Positions 1 to 11,665 of a DNA stretch of 64,000 nucleotides are shown here, piece by piece. Position 1 is the stretch's first letter. Each line of letters starts with the position of its first letter. The position numbers and the translations under genes were made by a program. The stretch is from positions 71,360,964-71,424,963 of the forward strand of contig BTPG01000006.1 of assembly GCA_036245525.1 (NCBI GenBank). The letters run 5' to 3'. The notes under the pieces were generated by a model. The model saw only the letters and a list, made by a program, of their open reading frames with translations, was not told where the DNA came from and made no database searches. The stretch is from Semisulcospira habei (Eukaryota; Mollusca; Gastropoda; Semisulcospiridae).

Positions 1-1707
1 TGAAAACTTCGCTTTTCACAAACACCGACGTATTATTGTTGTCATGACACGTGTTTTTTCGTTCTATTTTTGTAGGGCAGTAAAATTTTAAACGGGTGAC
101 AGGGATTGGTTAGTCACCGGGTAAGTATATGACGGGTAGGAAAAGGATTAGTTGTTTGGCCTTTACACGGGAAATTGCTGCCATGCGTGATTTGGAGGGC
201 GGACGTGTGCCGCACGTGATTGCTATGCGCGATCGGATGTTCACTGATCCGCGTGATCTTACATTGCACTTTTTTTTTTTTTTACTGAGCTCAAGGTTTT
301 GCTAAACCGTACGATATCCAAATTGTTAGTCAGTCGCTAGCGGAACAAAGCAATCTCCGAGGGAGGATTTTGTGAGCGTGAATAGCTATTTGCTGCGGTC
401 CTCAAGTAGTATGTCGTCCTTCTGTGACGGCCCTGCGATACGGCCCTGGTCGCTCCGGAGCCAGTGTCCTACGACGACAGCGGAGACCCTGCGACGACTG
501 AACTTCTGGCTTGTCTTGTTTGTGTGTCTCTGTCCCAGCCGGGGCGTCTTCATGGATGACAGTAAGTGCACGCAACAATTCTTTAGTGGCCATATGCTCG
601 GGGGGGGGGGGGGGGGGGGGGGTGTCTGTGGTTGCTTGTTCTGTTTTTATTTTTATTTTAGTTAGTAAGTATGGGTGGGTAAGGGTAAGAATGTAGAAAT
701 AAAGGTCATGTATTTTATTCGGTAGCATTCAGTGTCGGAGGGTAAATTTGGAAGTGAGTTGTATGGTGATGTGTAAATGTGCGTTTTGTTGAGTTCAAAT
801 TTATTATTGTTCGGGGAGAGGGGTGAAGGAATATAAAAGACGGCAATTAAAATTGTGCGAAGGTGACGTGATTACCTTTTGTCTTTTTGTTAGTTATTCA
901 TAAGTGTATTTTTGCACCCTTGCTTTAGTGCATATAATCTACTAAGTGGCTAAGTCCTCCGCCGTTATGTGCGGAAGGGCTGGGTGGTTCGTTTGTGAGA
1001 GTGGAGGCTGGCTGTGTCACTCCGCTTCGTGGGACTACGACGCCGTACCTGAGCGCTGTTGCGAGCGTCGCGGCACACCCCGTGTTAAGCCAGGTCGGGT
1101 CGACCCATTTAGTATTTGCTAGCTTTAAGTAAAGTCCTGTCCATTTTTAAACTTGTACAGAACGTTGCGAGATTAATTTCATTTTCTCGTTACAATGTTA
1201 TGAGAGGAACTTTGTCGCAGTGACAGAAACTTTGAGTATTCTATTTATCCAAAGGAATCGTGTGCTGTAAAGGACTTTATCGCGGAACCGAAAGCATTAG
1301 TGTAATTTGAGCTGGTCATTTGTTCTTCCACCAGTAACTTGTAAACTATACTAAGTTTTTCTCAACTTTCATTTGTATTTTATTAAAGATATTTGTTTTA
1401 TTATATATTGGGTGTTATTTGGTGTTAATGTTGGATATTCATGCTGGGAGGGGTGGATGTGCGCGTGTGAATTTGATGCGTGAGTGCGGGGGTTGGGAGT
1501 GAGTGAGGATATTTTGGTTTGTTGTTATTTTTATGTAATAAATGTCGTCATAATTGTTCCTCTGGCGTTTGTTAGTTTGGGTTTGTTGTTCTCGAGTGGT
1601 AAAGCTTATAGTTTGCGCCTCGGAAGCTGGGTCGCGACAATTGTATTTTGCCTTTACGTGCCCGAATTGTAAGATATATAGCACAGCAGAATCTGTATAC
1701 GTATATA
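1..1707. other. Unassigned non-coding sequence
   Basis: No convincing gene or complete mobile element is visible here. The stretch holds a poly-T run near 268, a poly-G run at about 600-622 and T/G-rich sequence. The short reading frames here have no domain signature and overlap on both strands, which is typical of chance frames. It ends where the Tc1-like element begins with a TA dinucleotide. Confidence 0.5.
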
Positions 1708-2928
1708 TACTAATGGTGAAAACTTAAGGGCCACCTCACTGTTTATGTAAGTGTTTATCGTCGCAAGTACGCTAATAAAATACAATGTTCTTTCGATCCA
1801 AATGGGTTAAAAGTTGACTTTAGACAGTCCACTATACAAGTAACAAGACAACAATTCATCATTTCCACGAACGTGTCAAATGCACGTGAAACGTCGTCAG
1901 TTTCTGTGAAACGCTGTGCGATATTGGCAAGCGTACCAAAGGCGTACCAAAGGCAGGCAGGTGGAAAAACTAGGTAAAGTAGTGATGCACGTGCTAAAGG
2001 GGTCAGTCATGAACACTGAGCACATCTGTTTCGCTACAAATACCGGTACAGTAGGGGCATAATTATTGTCACGTTCCTAACCATTCCACCACGACGAATC
2101 CTAACGCCAGTATATAAAGGCCGGGCGCTAGCATGGCTGCAGGATGGAATTTCCGTTCGAGAAGTTGGGAGACGTCTTGAGGTGCCCCATTCAGTGATCC
2201 AGAGGCTGCTGGCACGATTCCAAGAAACTGGAAGGGCAGAATGACGACCCTGCTCAGGACACCCGCGCTGCACCAGCAGAAGGGAGGACAGATACCTCTG
2301 TGTGGCGGCTCTGCGCGACCGAACTGTCACGTCAACCACTCTGCGACGTCAACTCATACAAGCTGCAAACTTTAACGTCAGCAGAAGCACAGTCTGCCGA
2401 CGACTGCGTGAAATTGGCCTGGCTTCGTGCAGAGCAGCAGTGAGAATACCCCTCACTCCAGCTCATAGCAGAGCCTGGGTTGCCTGGTGTCGTCAACGTG
2501 TGAGGTGGAATAGACTCCAGTGGACTCAGTTTCTGTTTACTGCTGAGTCACTGTTTACTGTGTCCTTCAACGACGGCAGGGTGAAGGTCTGGAGACGCCA
2601 GGGCGAGTGATTCACGGATGGATGCGTCCAAGAGGTGGATCGCTACGGAGGAGGCTCAGTCATAGTCTGGGCAGGCTTCAGCAGGGAAGAAAGGACCCCC
2701 CACCTCCACGTCATCCGAGGCAGCCTGACTGAACTGCGCTATTGGGACGAAATTGTGCAGCCCCTCATCCAGCCAGCTCTCCAAGCCATAGGCGACAATG
2801 CTGTTCTGCAGGACGACAACGCTCGACCTCATCGGACCCGTAGGGTGGATGAGTACCTTGAGCAACGGGGCATCACGAGGTTGGAGTGACCAGCTCGTTC
2901 ACCTGATCTGGCTCTTATCGACCACCTC

Positions 2929-5037
2929 TTACGGCTTTGCAGTTAGCCGGATTTCCTACTCTTTAGTTTGGCCAGCCACCTGCTGCTGTGGTATGCGGCA
3001 GCCACTCCCTGCTGCGAGCAGGCTATCTAGGTCACTGTCTGGCACCATCTATTCCTTCTATAATCTCTGTAACGGACTGCTGATGTGTGGTATGTTATAC
3101 CTGTGTTTAATGTTCTCTATCTCCTCTTCAACACTTTTCTACATAGAACCGTTTGACACACTTGTGTACTGTTGCCTGCTGGTTCCGGTGTTGGTGGTAT
3201 TATTCAGGTTACGCTTTTATCAAAGGTGCAATCCGAGGATAAAGACATGTACCGTGTTTGTGTGTGACTGAACAATAAGTTATCTGAGCCTCACAGTACT
3301 GTGTAGGTCTGAACATTTCATTCTCTATTCTGGAATACTGTTATGTATTGTGTGATCCCTTATGCTCTGCTTATAGCCTCCAGTATTCTCTATGATACTC
3401 TTCAGTAATAGTATCAGGTACTAACTCTTGTCTGCTCATTTATATTATTCTAGTTCCTTTGTTCCAAATGGTGTAGTCTAAGGAAAAGACAGTACAGTTA
3501 TTGCGGGAATAAAACATACACAAACTGTTGCACACACAGAAGCCTTTCACTTTAAAAGGTTAAATTCTCTATGTAGAGTATGTGGAGGAAGGTCAAAACG
3601 AAAACTTGATGAAAAACCAATCAAACTGTGTGAAATGTATGTAACTAAACTTCAGGAAATACATGCAATCACTGTAAATGAAACTAGTGGACTGTTTTAC
3701 TCAAATTCGTTTTGTGTGCAATGTTACCAAAGACTAATGAAACAGAAAAAGAAATCATCTGCTCGCACTTTTGAGTCTGCAAACAATGCAATGGACAAGC
3801 TAACAAGATATGGACAACTTATGATCCTTCACTCAACAGTTCTGACTGCACTGTGTGTAGTAAATTCGCACAGCTAGGGAAGGGTGGCCGACCAGCCGAA
3901 TCAAGCCTGACTGTGGCGCTAGGCATAAATGTGTGATTGGCCAACTAGATGTATGATCATTAACACACAGTTCTCTACCCTGTCAGTTTTTTACTTACTT
4001 TACTGGGTAGTCTTCCTAAATTATTAGCACTAGCAGTCCCCCCTTTTCGCACGAACAAACAAAAGTGAAACATTATTAACGAATAACCGGGAAAAGGAGA
4101 CGTAATTCAATTCAATTTTAAAAAAAACTGTATTCATCCCTGAAAGGGAAATTCTAAAAACTGTTAATATAAAGGAACCACCAGTGTAATATGCTTAGTA
4201 CCCGTTACTTGTGTTCGTGTTGATATAAAGGCCCGGTGTGATATGCTTCAGACCTGTTATTTTTGTTAATGTTAATCAAGGAACCAGTGTGATGTGCTTA
4301 AGACCTGTTACTTGTGTTAGTGGTTATGAATTTATTGTGTAAACCCAAGTTTACGGCATAAACACAGTACACAAATGCTGGGATTAGCATGTTTGTGTTG
4401 ATCGTCTTGATGGACCTAACGGATTGCCAGCTTACCAGCTTCTCAGCAGTGGAGTACTTTCTGACGCTAATGTTGCTCTAGCAGGAAAGGAACCCGAATT
4501 CTAGTAAGTGATAACAGTAGAGGCTAGAATGCTTTGTAGATACATCAACTTTTCATCCTACAGAAAAATGACATGCACAACAGATTGAGCTTCAAAGTTA
4601 ACGCGCTTTTTTGTGTCAGTGCATGTTCATTGTATTGCAAATATGAAATGTAACTGCTCTTTAAGGTGTGCTGGTAGTACGCAGCATGGGCATGTTTAGT
4701 ATAAAAAGAAAGCAAATTTTATCAGCTACAAATCTGCACTCATGTTAAAATGAGAAAAAAAAAAAGCATTTTGTGAATGTTCAGTTACTAACACTTTTCA
4801 GCGTTTCCGCTGCGGTGCGCCGGCACTGACAGCACTGCGGCTGTCAGCAGGTACAGACAGTAGTAGGGTAATGGCAGAGCGCTCCCTTCTAGCACCATGA
4901 ACAGCTCTTCCAGTCTGCCTGACCAGGCGCGCGGTAATGATTGATTGCCCCCCACGCCCGGCTACTGCCACAGATGGCTTATCTTGCACTCCTTTTTTTA
5001 CCCGTCCGCTCCAAAAGTGTGGTCCTGCACAGCCGTG
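2929..5037. mobile_element. ~2.1-kb insertion inside the Tc1-like transposase
   Basis: The borders are set by aligning the split transposase with the continuous copy at 34.5-35.5 kb. The left end reads TACGGCTTTGCAG and the right end, reverse-complemented, CACGGCTGTGCAG (11 of 13 identical). The flanks share CTCT, a possible 4-5 bp target duplication. The interior holds the cysteine-rich coding fragment at 3,482-3,917, several T/C-rich and A-rich stretches, and no other recognisable frame. The pattern fits a decayed cut-and-paste transposon, but the superfamily is not proven. Confidence 0.45.
3482..3917 (+). pseudogene. Cysteine-pair protein fragment resembling the RAG1 N-terminal zinc-binding region
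   Basis: An open frame from about 3,482 encodes three CxxC pairs in order: LCRVCGG near 3,569, FCVQCYQRL about 47 residues later, and CTVCSKFAQ in another frame near 3,850, followed by GGRPAES. The third pair needs a one-base frame change near 3,820, after which the frame stops about 3,915. The order and spacing (CRVCG, then FCxxCW/Y, then CxxC) recall the first zinc-binding region of vertebrate RAG1 and of RAG1-like transposons. That resemblance is from memory of the family, not from a search. No catalytic core is seen. It could be another zinc protein. Confidence 0.3.
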
Positions 5038-5631
5038 CTCTGGGACGTGCTGGGGCAACGTGTAGTCAGCAACCACCCCCCACCTAAAGGCGTCCCCCAG
5101 CTGACTCAGTTCCTACATCAAGAGTGGGAAACGATCCCACAACATGTTCTCCGAACCCTGGTGAACTCCATGCATCAACGCTGCATTGACTGCGTGGCTG
5201 CAAACGGTTGGTACACTCGCTACTGACTGGACTGACCAGTCTTGTGTGACCTTTCAAATGAGGGGTGGGTGAACATTCTAAGGTACTGCTGTTGTTACAA
5301 TTGCTTGATTTACTCAAAACGTAAATGAAATTGTTACTGAATATATTAGCAAAGTACTGACTCTAAGTATTGTCACATTATTTGTGTGGTGTTGGCGGTG
5401 CGTCTGCAATAAAAAGTGGCCCTTAATTTTTTACCATTAGTATATATGAAAACTAAACAAAATAGAAAGAAAAAGTCACAAATTCAGCATAGCTAGTGCG
5501 AGGACTCAGGGAAGATAATAACAGACAGTACATCTGCGAGTATGTGTGCCGGTCTATGATATTGAACATTATCTTTTCAAGCCAAACTTTCAAAATTGCA
5601 AACCATCATACTTCTAAAATATGACCCATTT

Positions 5632-5720
5632 CGAGGCGCTCCGCATCAATAGCTGCGAAAGCGCCGGCGGCAACGCTACACGATACTTTCGCAGCTATTG
5701 ATGCGGGGTTCCTTGAATGA
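5632..5720. repeat. Fold-back hairpin, 'GCATCAATAGCTGC' type
   Basis: The arms CCGCATCAATAGCTGCGAAAG and its complement ending at about 5,704 enclose a GCCGGCGGC core. The right end is GAATGAGTTAA, shared with the other TTAA-ended hairpins; the left TTAA end is lost. A complete copy of the same type with both TTAA ends is at 60,304-60,419. Confidence 0.75.
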
Positions 5721-5898
5721 GTTAAGACGTAGCTCTAGCTGACTATCTTTACAGACAGAACACAGCAGCAAGAGACAAACAAAAACAAGACAGTGCTCCC
5801 GTACAAAAACAAGACAGTGCTCCCGTCAGATATTTTAGTGAGGATCACTGACTGACTAAAAATATAGGATGCACACGTCCAGAACTGTGACGCTTTGT

Positions 5899-6112
5899 TT
5901 AACTCATTCTACCCCAACACCGAAATCCTCACATTTTGCCGTAGTCCTCTGAAGACTGCATTGGAGTGCAGGACACAGATCGACCATGATATTTCAAGGG
6001 TGATGCCAGAATAGCTTGGCGCCCATAGGCGCCAAGCTATTCTGGCACCACCCTTGAACTATCATGGTCGATCCATATATTGCTGTGGTGTGTCTAGGGT
6101 AGAATGAGTTAA
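5899..6112. repeat. TTAA-flanked fold-back element, 'GGCGCC' type
   Basis: TTAA at 5,899-5,902 and 6,109-6,112 flanks a 206-bp body that begins CTCATTCTACCCC and ends with its complement GGGT-AGAATGAG. The core is a long hairpin (about 5,978-6,073) with arms that run from GATCGACCATGAT to AGCTTGGCGCC and back, with a 4-base loop. The unpaired shoulders between the ends and the hairpin are not complementary. It has no coding capacity, so it is a non-autonomous element. Confidence 0.85.
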
Positions 6113-6507
6113 AACTGCACGTGTTCTGACGAAAACCATGGGTCGAAATCACGGACAAACATGCGATATCGTACGCACGCTTGTCCGGTGTTCGTGTGTT
6201 GTTGTTGTTGCTTTTTTGTTTGTTTGCTTTTTTATTTTTAAGTCCATTCTATTTATAGAAGGGACTTTTTAGGACGGGTCGCAGTGGGGCGAATTTAATA
6301 GCATGTCCATGATGTCAAAGGCGGACAGGCTAAATCTCTAAAAAATTGATGTAACAAGATAAAAAATTACGTCATGTCTAGTTGCGTTAACAACGCTGCT
6401 GAACGTACATTTTGGCGCGAAGCGCCGTATGTGCGTATGTATGCATGTGTGTGCGTATGTATGTAAACAAGAGAATGTCCGATACTTCTGCACCACTGTC
6501 TGACTTT

Positions 6508-6779
6508 GTGAAAAAAACGCAAACTGAAGTGGTGTGGGCATGTCACGCGTTCAGCAGGGCTTGCCAAAACAATCCTGCAAGGCACTGTGCAAGGAGGACA
6601 AAGGAGAGGAAGACAGAGGAAAAGATGGGAGAACAATATCTCAGACTGGACAGGACTGAGGCTGGGTGATACACTAAGAATGGCAGAGAACAGAGAGGAA
6701 TGGAGGGAGCTGGTTGCCAAGTCATCAGTGGTGCCCCAACGGTCGGCAAGACTACGGGATATAGTTAGATAGATAGATA
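6508..6779 (+). mobile_element. 5'-truncated RTE-type non-LTR retrotransposon
   Basis: This fragment encodes the last ~85 residues of an RTE-like polyprotein, including GRQRKRWENNISDWTGL, broken by one frame change near 6,580. It ends in a (GATA)n tail. The 10-bp direct repeat GTCTGACTTT at 6,498-6,507 and 6,780-6,789 is the target duplication, which proves insertion by target-primed reverse transcription with strong 5' truncation. Confidence 0.85.
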
Positions 6780-7128
6780 GTCTGACTTTCTCTGGAAGTA
6801 AAGTTTTTTTTTAGTGTTTTAATTTTTTTTTTCTGAAAAGAATTAATATTTACTAAAGAAGGTGAAAGGATAAAAAGCTGGCTAACGAACTCATATCATC
6901 CAATGTCTTTCTTAAAACTAGCCATATTATGCAAAAGTTCAAGTAAATAAGACGAAGATTACGAACTCTAATCTGGGTCAACCGACTTCCCATAAACGGT
7001 TGCTTATGTCTAAAATGAGACATTCAGTCACAATATGCTCGGAGGCAGTGGCGGTGACGTAAAAGAGGCAACTCCGTCATCACACAGACACTGACATAAT
7101 ACTCTAAATATGACGTCATTTTCTCTCA

Positions 7129-7344
<216 letters not shown>

Positions 7345-8164
7345 GAGAGAGAGAGAGAGGCGCATGAGGATCTATGCCTCTTGGAGATGTTTGGAGCGCG
7401 CGCGCACGCATGCACTAACACGCACACACACATCGACGCGCTTTCAGAAGAGCACGCAGGTGACCCGTGTACTTAGTATATCATGTAGCTAGGTAAAGTC
7501 AACCTGTTTTCACACAGATTATAGCAAGACTGAAATTGTACCGTGAAGTTCTAGTTTTGTCACCATTTTCTCAATTCTATCAAGGAAAAGTGAAACTTGT
7601 ATCACGTAAAATATAAATTACGTAAAAACTAAAACTTACGTCATGACAAATGACTTTGACAAATCAATAACGCGTATGTCCTGCGTCCCTTATAGAACTC
7701 ACTGACGCATTGGCAGATCTGCGAGACTTTTTCAATAGGAGATAATTCAACATCAGAATCAGGTCAAAGACAAAAGGTAGAGACCATTGACAGCGAGGAC
7801 AGCTTTTATATAAAAGGGTCTTTGTAGGTTATGATTCATCTCATCTTGTTTTTACTTCTTCTGATTTACAGAAAACATCTTTGATTTATGAGCGCAATAG
7901 ACCCGCATTATAAGGAACACTGCAAAAATACTAAAACAAATTAACAAGCTCACCCCAAGAATGAAAAATAATCGAACTTACCGAGTCATTAGCTATCTTT
8001 TCCAGGTGCTCGTGTGCATCATTTCCTCTTTGCGTCATTTTTCCAGCGTCAGGATTTGAACCACACACCTGAAAAGTCAAACAGGTAAAAAGTAAAGCGA
8101 GCTGAATTCGAGGTTTTAACGTCCGCGACACACTGAAGAGCAACAATTTCCTGTCTTGGGAAAA

Positions 8165-8375
8165 CACACATCCAATATCATGAGCTACAGGCAGCGCAGA
8201 CAGTTGGGAGAGTTTATGAAAGGAAAATACAGGTGAATGGACCAAGGGTAGACGGAAACACATGCCCCAGAATAAAGGGGAATACCCACCCTGTGGAGCT
8301 GACCAGTGTGACCCTGGGAACTAAAAAGTAGTTACCTCCCCCCAAGTCCCCCAGGGCAGACCCAGGTGGGGGCTT
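8165..8375 (-). repeat. Partial dispersed retroposon-like repeat (family C)
   Basis: This is a partial copy of the ~408-bp repeat best seen at 56,398-56,805. It shares the blocks read on the minus strand as CCCTGGGGG, the GGGTCACACTGGTCAGC region, TTCTGGGGCATGTG and CTACCCTTGGTCCATTCACC. It lacks the 3' third that ends GGGACGTTAAGCAA. Confidence 0.75.
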
Positions 8376-8754
8376 GATTAATAATAAAAATAAATTGAAG
8401 TTGAACTTTTCAAATCTTACATCGCCTAGCAGGAGTTGCAAAACTTTGGTGCATCATTGCAGTCTCGACGGGTTCATGCGGCACGAACTAAATTGTCTGC
8501 TTGTCTGTGATTTTGGGAACTTACGGCCTATTCTGAGTCTGCACAGCAGAGTTCATGAAGCTCCACGTCTTTAGTAAGGTGGTAAGGTGTTCGGCGACAG
8601 TCCTGCTGATCGGTTAATTCTTTGAGCACGCGAATGTTAATAGGATCTATGTCTCTTGCTAGTTCAAATTGCATCCGTATTTACAGGGATCTGCTCCAGG
8701 CATTAAGGGGTTAATAGTTGGCAATATTGCCTCTATAAAAGTTCTTAGTATAGT

Positions 8755-8829
8755 TTAACTCATTCGCGGCCAGCCGCATCTGGATGCATAAGCCGCGCAG
8801 CCGGATGAGATCGGCCGCGAATGAGTTAA
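8755..8829. repeat. TTAA-flanked fold-back element, short 'GCGGC' type
   Basis: TTAA at 8,755-8,758 and 8,826-8,829 encloses a 67-bp body. It starts CTCATTCGCGGCC and ends with the exact complement, and has an imperfect GCATCTGGATGC / GCAGCCGGATG interior. It is almost entirely hairpin, with no unpaired shoulders. Confidence 0.85.
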
Positions 8830-8998
8830 TGCTGCACAAAAGAGCTAAAAATAACTTACGAAGTTTTGATGTTGGAAAATGAAACATTTTCCTGTTTTTC
8901 ATTTCAATACGCAGGGACAGCAGAAAGGGAAAAAAATCCCCCCTCTGTTACGGCTAGTACTTCCTCCCGTGGATTGTTGTTTAAAAGGGTAGACATCA

Positions 8999-9132
8999 TT
9001 AACTCATTGTGTCCCAGGTACGAAATACCCACATTTGGGAATTGTCCTCTGAAGACTGCATTACAATTCAGGAGACAAATCGACCATGATAGTTCAAGGG
9101 TAGTGTCAGAATAGCTTGGCGCCTATAGTTAA
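8999..9132. repeat. Half of a 'GGCGCC'-type fold-back element
   Basis: The left TTAA (8,999-9,002), the shoulder and the left arm up to CTTGGCGCCTATAG are present. The sequence then passes straight to TTAA (9,129-9,132) with no right arm. The break lies in the loop of complete copies. Confidence 0.8.
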
Positions 9133-9584
9133 CTGAGGGAAATATATCCTAGGGGGAAAAAGTTACATGTTCACAGTTTAACTTGTTGTATCAACCACAC
9201 AAGAAATTTCAAAGACTGGACACAATATAGTGTCTGAAAAATGTTTTACCCTAGCTACCCTAGCTGTGTAAGAACCCGTGACCAGTTTCGGACGAGACTC
9301 AGTCAATCAGTAGTCCAGTTTTACGTCCCCGGGCACCGAGAGTCGAACGCTTATGAGGCTTCCTCACACGGAGACACAAAACGGAACATTGCGTCGAAAT
9401 GTCCGCATTTCAGACATTTCTCACCAACATTTAACCGTTTCACGAAATGCGAAACGGCACATTTCGAGCAATAGAACCTGTCTCTATTCACGAAACATTT
9501 CGCCGAAACATTTCGGCTACCCGTTGCCCAATCAGCGTCGTCCGCTCGGTCACATGTTAATTTGACGTCATTAAAGCCAAAACA

Positions 9585-10237
9585 TTGAAGATGGCGGGTA
9601 AAGCGATGGCGTGGAGTCAGGTCTATTGTGGCCAAAACGCATGATGTGACGCACGATTCCGGTAAGAGTAATCGGGAGGATCATTTTTGAAATGGAATCT
9701 GTAAATAATCATCACTAAAGTACCACCAAAATATGATTTTATGTCAATTTTTTTAACCCCACTTCATTTCGCTGTGAAACCGGCCTACACGATGGCGGCT
9801 ATTGCTTCGAGACGGCGGCACTCCTCGATTGAACCACTTGAACCATCCCTGTTTACGCATTCAAAAGCTAAGTTTATTCGATATGGTCGGAAATTCACTT
9901 GTATTTTGTAAGCGAAGGCACACCTGTCTTATATGTTTCATTTTTAATCGTCAGTAGTCAGAAATATGACCCGATATCCACCGATACAGCCAGAGCATGT
10001 GTCTGTGAAGAGTTACCTCCCCTGTACCAATCGAAATGAATTTTCACCGCGTTTCTGCGTGTGCGGAGGAGGCATTTTGATGCAATGAAAATGTTTCGTT
10101 TCTTGTGTATTTCGTTTCTCCGTTTATGGAAGAGGGAAATAATGTCCCTTGCTGGCTCCATTTTAATTCTGCTTTTCATGGTTTTGCCAACCATAACACT
10201 GCTTCTCAAAGCGACCTGCCACATGCGAAAAAAAACG
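9585..10237 (+). CDS. Possible promoter and first coding exon of a membrane-anchored protein
   Basis: A possible coding exon runs from ATG at 10,085 (or 10,091) to CG|GTATGT, a consensus splice donor at 10,238. It encodes about 50 residues: a short basic cytoplasmic stretch, then a hydrophobic segment (SLAGSILILLFMVLPTITLL), then KATCHMRKK. This is a layout seen in type II membrane enzymes. Upstream, at 9,592 and 9,792, are two ATGGCGG words like those found at YY1-bound core promoters. No downstream exon can be matched, the frame is short, and no family is recognised, so this is a weak call. Confidence 0.2.
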
Positions 10238-10264
10238 GTATGTATTGCGTTCCTGAGGTGACGA

Positions 10265-10372
10265 GCTGAAAAGGGTTATGAAAGGGTGAATTGCATAATT
10301 GTGCTTAAATCCTGCGCGAGCCACTGAGCAGGGTGCTGAATGGCTAGCGCAGGATTTAAGTTCAGTCATTCA
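10265..10372. repeat. Imperfect fold-back hairpin
   Basis: The arms share GTGAATTGC... and TTAAATCCTGCGC / GCGCAGGATTTAA, with a loop around GAGCAGGGTGCTGAATGG. It has no TTAA ends. Confidence 0.65.
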
Positions 10373-10424
10373 CGCAGCTGAGGCCAGGTAAATAATCATG
10401 CTATCTTAAAGAATATATATGTAC

Positions 10425-10535
<111 letters not shown>

Positions 10536-10708
10536 GCCATTTTAAAAAGTCACCACACAATGAAACACGCAACATCAACTTTTTTAAAAAACAGAAAAAA
10601 AATCAGACTGCTTTTTTATGATTGCATATTCATTGACTGATAACGTGAACACAATGTAAATGAGCCCTTGGATTCATAACAAAAGTAAACAATGAAGAAT
10701 AGCACAGT

Positions 10709-10915
10709 TTAAGCCCTAGCGTCGAAAATCCGGATTTTCGGATTTGTCCAGAGAATAATGCATTACAGATAAGGAAGCACCGATTGTGACAATTCAACGG
10801 TGGTGCCAGAATAGTTTGGCGCCTAAAGGCGCCAAGCTAATCTGGCACCACCTTTGAACTGTCGAGTTCTTTCATTATGTTGTTGTAATGAATGAGTCAG
10901 GGCTGAAAGAGTTAA
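10709..10915. repeat. TTAA-flanked fold-back element, 'GGCGCC' type, variant
   Basis: TTAA at 10,709-10,712 and 10,912-10,915 flanks ends GCCCTAGC and GGGCTGAAAGA, a diverged version of the common termini. The hairpin arms read GACAATTCAACGGTGGTGCC and GGCACCACCTTTGAACTGTC around GGCGCC-TAAA-GGCGCC. It lies within repeat copy A, and its relative lies at the matching place in copy B (13,461-13,659). Confidence 0.85.
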
Positions 10916-11559
10916 AATTGGTCAACTATATTAGTATGGAAAACCGGCAGGTACGCAAGCAGACAGAATGTCACGCATGCGTATAATTATGTGCTTTAAT
11001 GCCTGAACTTCTTGTACTGAACTCCACCCGCACGCACAAAAGTATAGATCGTTATTAGCCGTCATACTCAAAGTATTCTATTTTATTTTATTTTATTATT
11101 AATTATTATTATTATTTTTATTATTTTATTTCTTTTTCTTCTTTCTTTTTTTTTTTTTTTTCAAGTTTTTTTTTTTTTTTGGTTTTGTTTTAAACATTTT
11201 TTTCTTTAAGATCTATTTACCAATTAACTAAACAGTTAAATGGCGTGAAATGCCCATTTATACACTTTCTGTATATACTTTGTTGAACAAATACGATATA
11301 TAGAAAAGGGATTTTTTTTTTAGGACAGACTCACAAATATTGCGCAAATACATTGTGGGAACATGCGGAGCTTCGACAAAAAGACAGCAGACTCACCGGC
11401 ACCGACGATCTCAATTGCGTCGTAATGATGCACCGTCAGTATTATACAGGCCCTCAAATTCTTTATGGCGTAGCTTTTAGTTTACTTACTCTCAGAAACC
11501 AGACACAACATGCTAGAATGGAGGGGAGAATGTACAAGATTCACGTTACTTTAAGTGAG

Positions 11560-11665
11560 CAAGAAACTGAATCTCATCAGACCCTGCGTTCGCAAAGACG
11601 GTCTCACCGCAGGGTCTCACCGCAGAGTCTCATGCGAATCTATACCTCTTGCAGACGGAAGCGGT
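11560..11665. repeat. Diverged 'ATAGATCC'-type hairpin
   Basis: The arms around AGACCCTGCG / CGCAGGGTCT are followed by ATGCGAATCTATACCTCTTGCAG, pairing with an altered left arm. A better-preserved partner is at 27,208-27,295 in copy B. Confidence 0.6.

Larger units (their letters stand above)
2083..5226 (+). pseudogene. Tc1-like transposase pseudogene (split)
   Basis: This is a decayed DD34E transposase of the Tc1/mariner superfamily, which cuts and pastes the element from the nucleus. The helix-turn-helix N-terminus is at about 2,083-2,420, the catalytic domain runs to about 2,928, and the C-terminal end resumes at 5,038 and stops at 5,224-5,226. The start codon seen as ATG in the sister copy is ATT here. 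Stop codons fall after 'GRAE' near 2,240 and after 'RRQGE' near 2,608, and a further stop follows 'ITRLE' at 2,887. The second catalytic Asp region (QDDNARPH) is preserved. The insert separates it from the segment LWDVLGQR that follows the catalytic Glu. It cannot make active protein. Confidence 0.85.
1710..5440 (+). mobile_element. Tc1/mariner-like DNA transposon, interrupted
   Basis: The element has matching inverted ends, CTAATGGTGAAAACTTAAGG at the left and the complement of CCTTAATTTTTTACCATTAG at the right, each next to a TA (1,708-1,709 and 5,441-5,442), the usual Tc1 target duplication. Its interior is closely related to the minus-strand copy at 34,264-35,887, which is about 1.6 kb long. 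This copy is longer because about 2.1 kb of other DNA (roughly 2,929-5,037) splits the transposase between the second and third catalytic residues. The TIRs differ at several positions, so the copy is old. Confidence 0.85.

Noticed and set aside
1..1707. Terminal repeat or gene at the left edge
   Set aside because: No second copy of this sequence, no terminal dinucleotides and no splice-linked frames were found to support either.
5978..6073. Bacterial-type terminators or cruciform replication origin
   Set aside because: The hairpins are too long, are dispersed with defined TTAA ends, and lie in a genome with introns. An insertion origin is shown by the empty-site comparison.
11100..11182. 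Poly-A tail of a processed retrocopy
   Set aside because: The T-rich run is part of the duplicated anonymous repeat (also in copy B), and no coding sequence adjoins it.
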